64,000 nt of DNA from Bacteroidota bacterium (lineage in GTDB: Bacteria > Bacteroidota > Bacteroidia > Bacteroidales > WCHB1-69): assembly GCA_023413895.1 (NCBI GenBank), contig JAEZOU010000003.1, positions 156,628 to 220,627 of the forward strand, given 5' to 3'. Positions 8,912-17,861 of the stretch are shown here, one piece after another (positions within the stretch are counted from its first letter, which is position 1; the number at the start of each line of letters is the position of its first letter). Below the pieces are notes generated by a model that made no database searches, was not told where the DNA came from, and saw only the letters and a list, made by a program, of their open reading frames with translations. Made by a program: the position numbers and the translations under genes.

Positions 8912-9958
8912 TCAATGATTTTTAGATTCTTTTTGCAATTCAAGTTCCCATTTCCATGCAGATTCAACAATCTCACTAACACCCAAACGGCATTGCCAGT
9001 TCAACAAACGACGAGCTTTTTCACTATTGCTATAGATAGCAGGAATATCTCCTGCTCTGCGTCCGCCGATGCGATAGCGCAAGGGAACACCTGTTATTTT
9101 TTCAAAAGCTTTCAACATTTCAAAAACGGTAATTCCGCTTCCACTACCCAAGTTGAAAGTTTCGCATAGGGGTTCATTGCGATGTTGCGCAGCATAGCCT
9201 AACGCTAATACATGCGCAGAGGCTATATCCGAAACGTGTAAATAGTCACGCACACAAGAGCCATCGCGGGTATCGTAATCATCACCAAACACAACCATCT
9301 CTTCAATCTTACCAATTGCATTTTGTGTGATTATTGGCAGGAGATTGTTAGGCTTATCTGGAGAAAGTTCACCATTCAGTCCTGAAACATGTGCACCTAC
9401 AGGATTAAAATACCTCAGCAGAATTGCCTTTAAGTCAGAGTGTTGATTTACATAAAAACGAATCATTTCCTCCCCTATCTGCTTAGTATGCGCATACGGA
9501 CAAAAAGGAACTCCCATCGGTGTTGTTTCATCTACAGGCAATTTATCTACATCTCCGTAAATAGAACAAGATGATGAAAAAATAAGGTATGGAATCGAAA
9601 ATTTTTGAGTTGCTTCCAACACATTTTCCAAACTTCCTAAATTGTTCCGATAATATTCCAATGGTTTCTCTACCGATTCGGGAACCGACTTAAATGCTGC
9701 AAAATGGATAATTCCTTCAATCTCTTTTTCCCGTTCCAAAACCGAAAAAAAAGCCTCTTTATCGCATATATCCACTCTATAATGAGGTACAACACTTCCG
9801 GTAATTTTCTTTATTCGTTGAATGGTTTGAGGAGTAGAACGCTCACAACTATCTACTATAATTGGTTCATAATCACCGCTTTCTAACAATTCTATTACGG
9901 TATGAGAACCTATATATCCTGTTCCGCCCGTCACCAAAATTTTTCTTTTTTTATTCAT
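8912..9958 (-). CDS. galE: UDP-glucose 4-epimerase
   Basis: 348 residues from the ATG at 9958 (MNKKRKILVTGG); a further in-frame ATG lies 21 bp upstream. GalE interconverts UDP-glucose and UDP-galactose with bound NAD. The Rossmann motif GGTGYIG is at about residues 11-17, the catalytic SSSCSIYG and YAHTK pair (Ser/Tyr/Lys triad) is near 122-155, and RYFNPVGAH and FNLGSGSGITVFEM follow. It is the first gene of the glycogen/hisS/aroB unit, with a promoter box at 10047-10054. Here it may supply UDP-hexoses both to glycan synthesis and for galactose use. Confidence 0.97.
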   Translation of the reverse strand: MNKKRKILVTGGTGYIGSHTVIELLESGDYEPIIVDSCERSTPQTIQRIKKITGSVVPHYRVDICDKEAFFSVLEREKEIEGIIHFAAFKSVPESVEKPLEYYRNNLGSLENVLEATQKFSIPYLIFSSSCSIYGDVDKLPVDETTPMGVPFCPYAHTKQIGEEMIRFYVNQHSDLKAILLRYFNPVGAHVSGLNGELSPDKPNNLLPIITQNAIGKIEEMVVFGDDYDTRDGSCVRDYLHVSDIASAHVLALGYAAQHRNEPLCETFNLGSGSGITVFEMLKAFEKITGVPLRYRIGGRRAGDIPAIYSNSEKARRLLNWQCRLGVSEIVESAWKWELELQKESKNH

Positions 9959-10313
9959 ACTTTTTTCAAAAGTTAACACCTCATCGAGGTTTTATTGAGT
10001 AGTTATAAAGATATTTTTAGTCCCATTTCGAGTATTTAGTGGTTTGCAAAAATACAAATTATATTAATATATTCACATCAATAATTTTACAAAATCAAAT
10101 AATATTTACGTACTTGTTATTTGGGTGTGCCGGCTTGCCCACGCACAAAACCTAACACACGCCGTCGGGCTTTCCGCTCAAATTTCGCACCTCTTTCTTC
10201 GCCCACAAAAATTTTCCAACTTCCAAACTCTAAGTTCCTGATTCCAAGTTCTAAAACCGGTGCTCATAACCGCTTCAATCCCTCACACATTTTGCAATGC
10301 GAAACCTTACATC
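9959..10313. other. Intergenic region with a GC-richer, non-coding patch
   Basis: 355 bp between galE and the branching enzyme. The galE-proximal part is AT-rich and holds the -7 box. About 10131-10310 is different in texture: clearly richer in C and G than the flanks, with short runs such as CGTCGGGCTTTCCGCTC and repeated TTCCAA words. A short plus-strand frame across it shows no protein-like pattern. It has no transposase, no flanking inverted repeats and no second copy within this window. It may be a dispersed intergenic repeat or a decayed element. Confidence 0.5.
10047..10054 (-). promoter_or_regulatory. Putative -7 promoter box for the galE/glycogen operon
   Basis: TATTTTTG on the minus strand matches the Bacteroidetes TAnnTTTG -7 consensus and lies about 90 bp upstream of the galE ATG. 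No TTG is found at the ideal 19-nt spacing, so only the -7 element is supported. Confidence 0.5.
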
Positions 10314-12296
10314 CTAAGATTCATCATTTCGTTGCAACACAATCATCGTACGCGTAGGAAGATAGAGCGATAGTCCTCCACTATTATTACTATATGTGTA
10401 CTTACTATAAATGCGGGAAAAACCGCCAAACTCTTCAGAATCTGTATTCAAAACAATTGAATATCTTCCATTTTCACAATTCACATAGTAATCAGTGTAA
10501 GAATTCTGCGGAGAAAAATTTGCCACAAACAGATAATTCCCTCGCGAATATGCCAACACTTGCGTTTGGGGATTCTGTTCTAAAACTTGCGGCAAATAGT
10601 CTAAAATAGACTCTTCTAAAAATAAATTTATCATCTCTTTATCAAATAGATAAAGATAACTATATACTAAATTTTCATCAGCAGCTAAATTCCATTGTCT
10701 TCTTGCATAGCGATACGACCAGTTGTTGCCTTCGCGGGGAAAGTCTATCCATTCTGGATGTCCAAACTCATTTCCCATAAAATTCATATACCCTCCTTGT
10801 GCCAACGAAATCGTTAATAGACGCATTATTTTATGAAGTGCTATAGCTCTTTGCACGTTTAGGGTTGCCAAATCTTTCTGCATTGCCGTATAGATTTCTG
10901 CTCCCACCATCCTCGAAAGGAAAGTTTGGTCCCCAACCATAGCTTGATCGTGACTTTCGGAGTACGCAATCACTTGTTCTTCAGGACGTTTATCAGTAAG
11001 ACGAAAAAAAATATCACCTGGCGACCAATACTCATCAGCACACTCTTTCAACATTTTCGTCCAAAAATCTGCCACGCCCATCGACATTCTATAATCAAAA
11101 CCTACCCCTCCCAACTGGTTTGGGAATGCTAAACCCGGCAATCCGCTCACATCTTCTGCAATAGTAAAAGCCTGTGGATTAACTTGTTTCACCAACATAT
11201 TAGCGAGATAGAGATAAGAAATAGCATCTTCATCTACATTATCATCAAAATATTGTGCATAATCCACAAAATCCACTCCAATTCCATGATTCACGTAGCA
11301 CATACTGGTAACGCCATCAAACCGAAAACCATCAAAATGAAAAACTTCCAACCAATATTTAAGATTTGACAATAAAAAGAAAATGGTATCACGTTTGCCA
11401 TAATCGAAGCAGTGGGAATTCCACACTGGATGGATAGTGCGCTCACCTGAATGAAAATAGAGATTTCCTACTCCATCAATCTTAGAAATTCCTTCTTTCT
11501 CATTACTAACTGAGTGAGAATGAACTACATCCATAATTACAGAAATTCCCAAACGATGAGCTTCATCAATCAATTCCATTAGCTCTTCTGGTGTTCCGAA
11601 TCGGAAAGATGGTGCAAAAAAATTGGAAACTTGATAGCCAAATGAACCATAATATGGATGTTCGTGAATGGCCATCAGTTGAATTGTATTATAGCCCAAT
11701 TTTTTAATTCGAGGCAGCACATTTTCTTTAAATTCCCAATAGGTAGAGATTTTTTCTTCCTGCGCTGACATTCCGATATGTGCCTCATAAATTATAGGAT
11801 GGTTAGGACGATTAGGAGAACTATAATGCCATTGATAAGGTTTTGGTGGATCCCAAACTTGTGCAGAAAATATTTTGGTATTCTCATCTTGTACTACGCG
11901 TTGCACGTAAGCGGGCAATCGTTCATCAGCACCTCCTTGCCACACAATCCATAGTTTATATAGGTCACCATGTTTTAGGTAATTGAGGGGAATCTCTATT
12001 TCCCAATCACCATTTTCATTTTTATGCAATTCAAAATTGGATTTCACCTCCCAGTAGGTAAAATCGCCATAAACAAAAACCTGCACAGCGTTAGGAGCTT
12101 TTTCTCGCAACACCCAGCAGGTATCTGTTTTATGCAATCCATAGTATAGATAACCATTCGCCACCTCTTTCAGTTCACGTTTTCCCTCTGTGAACTCAAG
12201 TTCGCGCAAGCGAGCCTTTTGATAACGTTTTAATAACCTTTGCGAATAAGGTTTCAGATAAGGATCTTTTTCGACGAGTGGTGATTTCGTAATCAT
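10314..12296 (-). CDS. glgB: 1,4-alpha-glucan branching enzyme (GH13, eukaryote-like subfamily)
   Basis: 660 residues. It forms alpha-1,6 branches in glycogen. The N-terminus EKDPYLKPYSQRLLKRY resembles the start of eukaryotic-type branching enzymes (GH13_8), which supports the ATG at 12296. A CBM48-like domain spans about 55-150. The GH13 barrel has MDVVHSHSVSN (region I), GFRFDGVTSMCY (region II, nucleophile Asp), TIAEDVSG (region III, acid/base Glu) and YSESHDQAMVG (region IV). The C-terminal beta domain has LAYSRGNYLFVANFSP. The ATG is only 7 nt beyond the last paired base of RNase P RNA, with no Shine-Dalgarno and no terminator between. It is separate from the glycogen cluster at 4476-9958 but in the same orientation. 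Confidence 0.95.
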   Translation of the reverse strand: MITKSPLVEKDPYLKPYSQRLLKRYQKARLRELEFTEGKRELKEVANGYLYYGLHKTDTCWVLREKAPNAVQVFVYGDFTYWEVKSNFELHKNENGDWEIEIPLNYLKHGDLYKLWIVWQGGADERLPAYVQRVVQDENTKIFSAQVWDPPKPYQWHYSSPNRPNHPIIYEAHIGMSAQEEKISTYWEFKENVLPRIKKLGYNTIQLMAIHEHPYYGSFGYQVSNFFAPSFRFGTPEELMELIDEAHRLGISVIMDVVHSHSVSNEKEGISKIDGVGNLYFHSGERTIHPVWNSHCFDYGKRDTIFFLLSNLKYWLEVFHFDGFRFDGVTSMCYVNHGIGVDFVDYAQYFDDNVDEDAISYLYLANMLVKQVNPQAFTIAEDVSGLPGLAFPNQLGGVGFDYRMSMGVADFWTKMLKECADEYWSPGDIFFRLTDKRPEEQVIAYSESHDQAMVGDQTFLSRMVGAEIYTAMQKDLATLNVQRAIALHKIMRLLTISLAQGGYMNFMGNEFGHPEWIDFPREGNNWSYRYARRQWNLAADENLVYSYLYLFDKEMINLFLEESILDYLPQVLEQNPQTQVLAYSRGNYLFVANFSPQNSYTDYYVNCENGRYSIVLNTDSEEFGGFSRIYSKYTYSNNSGGLSLYLPTRTMIVLQRNDES

Positions 12297-12302
12297 AAAA
12301 AT

Positions 12303-12638
12303 AAACGGCGGCTTATAAGCCGGATTCTGTCAAGTTCTGTCATTTATCTACTCTTGTGGTCACCCACAAGCTCTATCGACCTACCCTCCGAGTTAGACGA
12401 GCAGCCCTCAAGCCTCGGTTTATTTGGTCTTTCAACCCATAAGGTTTTCCCCCGTTGGTATCACTAACAACGGCGTGAGCTCTTACCTCGCGTTTTCACC
12501 CTTACTTCCGAAGAAGCGGTATCTTTTCTGTGGCACTATCTGTCATTCAATGAATGCCTTCCTGTTAGGAAGTATGGCGCTCTGTGTTGTCCGGACTTTC
12601 CTCTCCCTTTGCAGGCAGCGACAGAATGGCCGCCGTTG
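12303..12638 (-). ncRNA. rnpB: RNase P RNA (bacterial type A)
   Basis: About 336 nt on the minus strand; the catalytic RNA that matures tRNA 5' ends. The termini pair perfectly as helix P1: AACGGCGGC (12629-12637) with GCCGCCGTT (12304-12312). Universal elements are present in order: GAGGAAAGTCCGGAC near 12589-12603, AGGGTGAAAACGCGAGGTAAGAGCTC in the core, GGTAGGTCGATAGAG, and the 3' ACAGAATCCGGCTTATAAG. The RNA begins 4 nt after the dnaN stop and ends 7 nt before the branching-enzyme ATG, so it may be cut from a longer transcript. Its protein partner rnpA is at 45874-46287. Confidence 0.97.
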
Positions 12639-12642
12639 ATTT

Positions 12643-13776
12643 TTAGTAACTTAGCATTACAGGCATAATCAACATCAGCAGATCTTCCTGTTCGCTATAT
12701 TGTGTTGTTGGTAGTATTAAAGCAGCACGATTCGGTTCTGACATCTCTATACTGATCTCATCACAATCCATATTTTCAATCATCTCACGTAAAAACTTAG
12801 AGTTGAAACCTATCTGCATATTTGCGCCTGTATAAACTCCGCTAATATCTTCGTCGGCTTTACTTGAATAATCCATATCTTCTGCGGTTACGTTAATCTT
12901 TTCATCTGACAAAGATAAGCGCACTTGGTAAGTAGATTGGTTAGAATACAAGCATACACGACTTATTGTTTTGTGGAAGTCTTTTCTTGACACCACCAAT
13001 TTATTTGGACTTTCTACAGGAATTACATTTTGGTATGGAGGGAAATTACCCTCTTTCAAAGATGAAAATAGAACTATATTAGCAAATTCAAAGCGTACGT
13101 GGTTTGAGTCTGTAGAGTATTCAACCTGAATTTTTTCTTCCAAACCTGTCAATACATTTTTCAACTGAATCAAAGGCTTTTTAGAAAGGATAAAGGAAGT
13201 TGGTTCATCACATTTTACAGAAGTATGCGTATATCTTACCAATTTATGAGCATCTGTTGCCACAAAAGTGATATCATTTTCTGACAAAGCGCAAAAAACT
13301 CCCATCATATTAGGACGTAATTCATCATTTCCCGTTGCAAATAACGTTTTACTAATAGCACGTTGCAACACGGGTGCATCGATTTCGAAACGACGAGGAT
13401 CTTCAATTTTCTTCAATTCTGGAAAATCTTTACCAGACTTACAACTTGAATCATACTCTCCATTTACAGCAGAGAATTTCAATCTTTCATTTTCCTCATC
13501 AATATCAAAAACGATAGGAGTTTCTGGAATTAATTTCAGAGTTTCGATAAGTGTTTTAGATGGAATAGCTACAGAACCCTCACCCTCTACATTTGACAAC
13601 TGTAATACTGCCGACATTGTGGTTTCCAAATCGGAGGCTGTTAATGTAAGTGTGTTATTTTCAACTGTAAATAAAAAATTCTCCAAAATAGGCATTGTAG
13701 AATTGCTACTAGCAAGAACACCATTAATAGCGGTCAAATTCTTATAAAGGGCATCACGGGAAACAATAAATTTCAT
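12643..13776 (-). CDS. dnaN: DNA polymerase III beta subunit (sliding clamp)
   Basis: 377 residues from the ATG at 13776 (MKFIVSRDALYKNLTAING); the start three codons upstream (MIF) is less typical. The beta clamp forms a ring dimer tethering polymerase III to DNA. Three tandem clamp domains are visible, with FILSKKPLIQLKNVL in the second and the conserved C-terminus LLMLIMPVML in the third. dnaA, recF and gyrB are not next to it, so there is no sign of an origin here. It diverges from ornithine aminotransferase (142 bp gap) and is immediately followed by rnpB. Confidence 0.97.
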   Translation of the reverse strand: MKFIVSRDALYKNLTAINGVLASSNSTMPILENFLFTVENNTLTLTASDLETTMSAVLQLSNVEGEGSVAIPSKTLIETLKLIPETPIVFDIDEENERLKFSAVNGEYDSSCKSGKDFPELKKIEDPRRFEIDAPVLQRAISKTLFATGNDELRPNMMGVFCALSENDITFVATDAHKLVRYTHTSVKCDEPTSFILSKKPLIQLKNVLTGLEEKIQVEYSTDSNHVRFEFANIVLFSSLKEGNFPPYQNVIPVESPNKLVVSRKDFHKTISRVCLYSNQSTYQVRLSLSDEKINVTAEDMDYSSKADEDISGVYTGANMQIGFNSKFLREMIENMDCDEISIEMSEPNRAALILPTTQYSEQEDLLMLIMPVMLSY

Positions 13777-13802
13777 AAATATCAATCTTTAAAATTAGGC
13801 TG

Positions 13803-13810
13803 CAAACTTA
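13803..13810 (-). promoter_or_regulatory. Putative -7 promoter box for dnaN
   Basis: TAAGTTTG on the minus strand matches TAnnTTTG, 27 bp upstream of the dnaN ATG; the nearest TTG is 22 nt upstream, longer than the ideal spacing. Confidence 0.5.
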
Positions 13811-13862
13811 CAAAAAAAAATTGAAATATTCGCAACGTAGATAATTTAAGTAAAAAAAATTA

Positions 13863-13870
13863 TATCTTTG
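13863..13870 (+). promoter_or_regulatory. Putative -7 promoter box for ornithine aminotransferase
   Basis: TATCTTTG matches the Bacteroidetes -7 consensus, about 50 bp upstream of the ATG at 13919. It is divergent from the dnaN box 53 bp away. No well-placed TTG is seen. Confidence 0.5.
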
Positions 13871-13918
13871 CAGGCGTTAATTTTGAAACATAATAAATAA
13901 CCCATAAAAAATTTAACT

Positions 13919-15145
13919 ATGATCGAAAAAATCACCTCTAGCGCACAAGCTATTGAAATGGAAGCTAAATATGGCGCACACAACTACCATCCACTCGACG
14001 CAGTTTTAGCCAAAGGCGAAGGCGTTTTTATGTGGGACGTTGAAGGTAAAAAATATTATGACTTTCTTTCTGCCTACTCTGCAGTTAACCAAGGTCACTG
14101 CCATCCTAAAATTGTAAAAGCAATGTGCGACCAAGCTAACACCTTAACTCTTACTTCAAGAGCATTTTACAATGACTGCTTAGGTCCATACGAAAAATAT
14201 ATTACAGAATATTTTGGATACGATAAAGTTCTTCCTATGAACTCTGGAGCAGAGGCTGATGAAACAGCTTTAAAACTTTGTCGCAGATGGGGTTATGAAG
14301 TGAAAGGTATTCCAGAAAACCAAGCAAAAATCATTTGCTGCGATGGAAACTTCCACGGAAGAACTATCACCATTATCTCTATGTCCAACGATCCAGATTC
14401 TTTTGGCGGTTTTGGACCTTTCACTCCTGGATTTATTCGCGTTCCTTACAATGATGTTGACGCATTAGCCAAAGCATTAGAAGAAGAAAACGTAGCAGGA
14501 TTCCTTCTTGAGCCTATCCAAGGTGAAGCAGGTGTTTATGTTCCTGAAGATGGTTATTTGAAAAAAGCTTACGATCTTTGTAAAGCAAAAAATGTACTTT
14601 TCATTGCTGACGAAGTACAAACAGGTATTGCGCGTACTGGTAAATTATTAGCTTGTGACCACGAAGGAGTTCGTCCAGACATTCTTATTTTAGGTAAAGC
14701 TCTTTCTGGTGGTACAATGCCAGTTTCTGCAGTTTTAGCAGACGATGAAATTATGTTAACCATCAAACCAGGTGAACATGGTTCTACTTTCGGTGGAAAC
14801 CCAGTTGCTTGTAAAGTTGCCATGGCAGCTCTTGAAGTTGTAAAAGAGGAAAAATTGGCTGAACGCGCTGAGTACCTCGGACAAATCTTCAGAGATGAGA
14901 TGAGATCTATCCAAAGCGAAATGGTTCAACAAGTGAGAGGTAAGGGTTTATTGAATGCTGTTATCATTAAACCTAAGAATGGAAAAGAAGCTTGGGATGT
15001 TTGCGTGAAGATGAAAGAGTTGGGCGTTTTGGCAAAACCAACCCACCAACACATCATCCGTTTTGCTCCTCCATTGGTTATCACAGAAGAACAACTTCGA
15101 GATGCAATCTCTCGCATCAAAGAAGCTATTCTTTCTTTCAACTAA
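13919..15145 (+). CDS. rocD: Ornithine--oxo-acid aminotransferase
   Basis: 408-residue class III PLP aminotransferase that converts ornithine and 2-oxoglutarate to glutamate semialdehyde and glutamate. The N-terminus [19 protein letters not shown] is the ornithine aminotransferase signature. PLP contacts are seen in [12 protein letters not shown], and the Schiff-base Lys is near residue 260 in [27 protein letters not shown] follows. It is monocistronic: its own promoter box upstream and a strong terminator directly after. With carbamate kinase at 18444-19382 it suggests arginine/ornithine catabolism, though arginine deiminase and ornithine carbamoyltransferase are not in the window. Confidence 0.95.
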   Translation: MIEKITSSAQAIEMEAKYGAHNYHPLDAVLAKGEGVFMWDVEGKKYYDFLSAYSAVNQGHCHPKIVKAMCDQANTLTLTSRAFYNDCLGPYEKYITEYFGYDKVLPMNSGAEADETALKLCRRWGYEVKGIPENQAKIICCDGNFHGRTITIISMSNDPDSFGGFGPFTPGFIRVPYNDVDALAKALEEENVAGFLLEPIQGEAGVYVPEDGYLKKAYDLCKAKNVLFIADEVQTGIARTGKLLACDHEGVRPDILILGKALSGGTMPVSAVLADDEIMLTIKPGEHGSTFGGNPVACKVAMAALEVVKEEKLAERAEYLGQIFRDEMRSIQSEMVQQVRGKGLLNAVIIKPKNGKEAWDVCVKMKELGVLAKPTHQHIIRFAPPLVITEEQLRDAISRIKEAILSFN

Positions 15146-15160
15146 TAGCAAAAATTTAAA

Positions 15161-15187
15161 AAGAGGCGTGAACGCCTCTTTTTTTTA
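15161..15187. terminator. Bidirectional intrinsic terminator
   Basis: AAGAGGCG-TGAA-CGCCTCTT (15161-15180), an 8-bp stem with a 4-nt loop, followed by T8 on the plus strand and by a T-run on the minus strand. It lies between converging rocD and the 575-residue membrane protein, whose stop codon overlaps the T tract. Confidence 0.9.
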
Positions 15188-16912
15188 TCCTCTAAATAGA
15201 ATTTTTCTTCGGAAATTGTGGGTCGGATGTGACATTATATCTTTTTCTCTAATCACCTCTTTATCTGAATCTGGAAATTCAGCAATAGAAACATGTGATT
15301 GTCTTGAGACAGGATTATACTCGTACCAGTGTACATCAATTGTATGCCATCTTCCATCGCCTCCGTGCACTCTAACATAATCGACACGTGGAGTTTCAGA
15401 GAAACCGTGCGCCGTAACTTGTAGGTCATGCTGCGAATTATCAACCGTACGCAGAAGTTTTGTTTTTAAAATATTTGACGTAGCACAACTCGGGTGTGCA
15501 AATATTTCTTCACCTTGATGATTCACCAAAGATTCCCACTCCCAGAAGGTTGATTTATTCAACAAATCCGCTCCGTAAATATTTTTTCGAGTTCTAATTT
15601 GTTGATAAAGAGGAATTGACAACAATGGTGCAAAAGCGAAATACACCGCACGAAAATACTCTTCGTTGATTTTCATAAATCGCTCCTTTACCAATTCAAA
15701 ATTATAATCTTGGAAACGGGCGGGGTTAGTATCTATATTAAAATCATAGAAGTGTGCTGGATACACAACGTTGATTTTCTTTCGTTTCCTCACTGAGAAA
15801 TCATCACCATACGCATCTTCCGTATCTTTCATCAACGCAATAATCTGTTGTTGCGCTATAGGGGTAAAGAGCAAACGATATTCTACTTCATTATCACGAT
15901 CTTTCGTTGAGAATAGCACCTCAAACTCCTGATTAGACATCATCGTGTAGGTATATTTATCCGTCAGATTTCGGGAGAATTTTTCAAGTTCACGACGTTT
16001 TCTTCTTTTACGTGAGTTAATCATAAAACCCTCATTTGCCAATCCTTCTGGTTTTCTGGAGAAGGAGAGGTTGGGGGCTGCATCATTAGCATACAGCAGG
16101 AACGTATTATTTCCATAATATGGATAGGGCTTCTCAACGGAAGCGTATAACGTTTCACTTTTAGTCACGGAATGCATCTTTCCATCAGAGCCACGTTCCA
16201 TCACCGTCCAATAGATTGTTTTAGACCCTGTATAAACTTTAGTTCCCATACTAAAATTCCTTGTAGTTGCAATTACAAAGGGATTACCTTTAATCTCACC
16301 ACTATGAGCAAATAGTACCGATGAATCCACGTTAAGAAAGCCATCATAACCGAACTCCTCATGCAACTGCTTAAGACGAGCAGCATTAAAATAGGAATCG
16401 AATTTGATATTGGGCACTGTTTTCTCTATCAATTTTGTAGGAATATCCCAACTAAAAAGCGTATTAACGGACTCCATCTGCTTCCAAGCGAGATCCAAAA
16501 CATTCTTATGTTTCTGTTTAAATTCTTCAAGTTCTGAATGAAGTATTTTTTTTCTTTTTCTTAACGTTGTAAAGACATAAACTAAAAGGAATACCCCCGT
16601 AACTATCGAAATAACAATATAGGAGCGATAAAAAGCGGGATGAAAAATTGATTCATAATAAAGGGATGATAGCAAGAGAGGAATTGAAGCTATGACAAGA
16701 ATCACTCTGAACAAGAGCAAACAAGAGAGCCGCTTATTATGTTTTTTTATTTTATTTAAGAGCGATTCTGCTGTTGCGCATAACTTTTGGTTTTCTTGTT
16801 TATTAATAGTTGCCTTTGCTTCAATTTCAGCGAAAGCTTCTTCTGCATTTTTTCTAAAAGCAGCCTTTAGTTCATTTTTATAGCGCTCTAAAGGTTCATA
16901 GATATCATCCAT
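15185..16912 (-). CDS. Two-TM membrane protein of unknown function paired with LemA
   Basis: 575 residues. Residues 1-60 are charged and helical (possible coiled coil). Two transmembrane helices lie at about 62-86 and 97-117, and a large soluble domain of about 450 residues follows. That domain contains GYDGFLNVDSSVLFAHSGEI and NPFVIATTRNFSMGTKVYTG. I do not recognise a catalytic motif. It starts 8 bp after lemA ends, so the two are co-transcribed. DUF3137 proteins often neighbour LemA, and this could be a distant member, but I cannot show that from sequence. The predicted topology puts most of the protein on one side of the inner membrane. Confidence 0.8.
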   Translation of the reverse strand: MDDIYEPLERYKNELKAAFRKNAEEAFAEIEAKATINKQENQKLCATAESLLNKIKKHNKRLSCLLLFRVILVIASIPLLLSSLYYESIFHPAFYRSYIVISIVTGVFLLVYVFTTLRKRKKILHSELEEFKQKHKNVLDLAWKQMESVNTLFSWDIPTKLIEKTVPNIKFDSYFNAARLKQLHEEFGYDGFLNVDSSVLFAHSGEIKGNPFVIATTRNFSMGTKVYTGSKTIYWTVMERGSDGKMHSVTKSETLYASVEKPYPYYGNNTFLLYANDAAPNLSFSRKPEGLANEGFMINSRKRRKRRELEKFSRNLTDKYTYTMMSNQEFEVLFSTKDRDNEVEYRLLFTPIAQQQIIALMKDTEDAYGDDFSVRKRKKINVVYPAHFYDFNIDTNPARFQDYNFELVKERFMKINEEYFRAVYFAFAPLLSIPLYQQIRTRKNIYGADLLNKSTFWEWESLVNHQGEEIFAHPSCATSNILKTKLLRTVDNSQHDLQVTAHGFSETPRVDYVRVHGGDGRWHTIDVHWYEYNPVSRQSHVSIAEFPDSDKEVIREKDIMSHPTHNFRRKILFRG

Positions 16913-16920
16913 AAGCCATA

Positions 16921-17586
16921 CTATTTGAAGAAAACTTCGCGGGCACGCTGTTTTACATCAGAAGAAACAGAGAATGGAATACGAGTTGTATAACGCGCGC
17001 GAGCAGCCACAATCATTTTTGTTGGCCAGTCAAAAATATCGCGATTCCACTGGTTTACCGTATCATTATACAATGATCGAGCTGCAGTAATCTCCTTTTG
17101 CAAGTATGAATTCTGTTGCATAGCATCAGCAATAGCCGCATGAGCCTTCAGTTCTGGATAAGCTTCAACTTGCGGGAATAAGCGTGCAAAACTCATATCG
17201 ATATCGCGTGCTACATCATTGCGTGATTTATTTGGATTTACTCCACCTCTATAGGCTGCGACCGTTTTCATAACATCTTTATCTAAATCAATAGCTTTTT
17301 CCAACAATGGCACCACATTTTGCAGAATCTGCACTCTTTGTTCTAAATAATTGTCAATAGTAGAAGCATCTGCTTGTATTTTTTGCTCCAATTGTTGAAA
17401 ATAATTCTTAGCTTTCACCTTCATAAACAAAAAGATGATACCAGGAAGGATTCCACAAATCCATAGAAAAATTTCAAAAATTAAAGAGCCCACCCCAATT
17501 TTTACAGGAATCTGTTTTTCAATAACATTTACATCACGACCTTCTTGATTTACATTTCCAGTTAATTCATCTAATTCATTAGCCAT
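16921..17586 (-). CDS. LemA family protein
   Basis: 221 residues from the ATG at 17586 (MANELDELTG); the longer frame to 17652 adds a non-family N-terminus. A hydrophobic segment at about 31-55 anchors the protein, followed by the long helical LemA domain with ASTIDNYLEQRVQILQNVVP and DMSFARLFPQVEAYPELKA, both typical. The LemA N-terminus is normally short before the TM; here about 30 soluble residues precede it. The biochemical function of LemA proteins is not established. It is the first gene of a two-gene unit with the 575-residue membrane protein; a -7 box (TATTTTTG) lies at 17687-17694. Confidence 0.92.
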   Translation of the reverse strand: MANELDELTGNVNQEGRDVNVIEKQIPVKIGVGSLIFEIFLWICGILPGIIFLFMKVKAKNYFQQLEQKIQADASTIDNYLEQRVQILQNVVPLLEKAIDLDKDVMKTVAAYRGGVNPNKSRNDVARDIDMSFARLFPQVEAYPELKAHAAIADAMQQNSYLQKEITAARSLYNDTVNQWNRDIFDWPTKMIVAARARYTTRIPFSVSSDVKQRAREVFFK

Positions 17587-17686
17587 AGCATATTCTTTTT
17601 GACAGGTTCTGACACAACTTTTTACGGCAATAGGATATGAGAACCCAAGCATATCCTCTTCCGCATCAAATAGATTTACAACGCTA

Positions 17687-17694
17687 CAAAAATA
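17687..17694 (-). promoter_or_regulatory. Putative -7 promoter box for lemA
   Basis: TATTTTTG on the minus strand, about 100 bp upstream of the LemA ATG at 17586. Matches TAnnTTTG; no well-spaced -33 TTG identified. Confidence 0.4.
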
Positions 17695-17816
17695 AGAAAA
17701 AGAAGCATTACTTCACACAAAAAATTTAATAAAATTCTTATTTGTACAAGAAAATCCTACACTTTTAAGAAACTTCTCATTATCAGAATTAGAACAATAC
17801 AAATTCCAACAAAAAA

Positions 17817-17838
17817 GGGCAGAAATTAACTTCTGCCC
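17817..17838 (-). terminator. Intrinsic terminator after gmhA
   Basis: GGGCAGAA-GTTAAT-TTCTGCCC on the minus strand (8-bp stem, 6-nt loop) followed by T6, placed 23 bp beyond the gmhA stop. It separates the arcC-gmhA unit from lemA. Confidence 0.88.
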
Positions 17839-17861
17839 TATCTATTTATTTCAAAATAAAC

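Noticed and set aside
10121..10357. Small gene or insertion-sequence remnant in the intergenic patch
   Set aside because: No transposase similarity, terminal inverted repeats or coding pattern; kept only as an unexplained non-coding patch.
12424..12639. Plus-strand open frame over RNase P RNA
   Set aside because: Antisense to a structured RNA; chance frame.
13268..13747. 159-residue plus-strand frame within dnaN
   Set aside because: Antisense shadow of a conserved gene.
12643..13776. Possible replication origin at dnaN
   Set aside because: No dnaA, recF, gyrB or clustered DnaA boxes were seen nearby.
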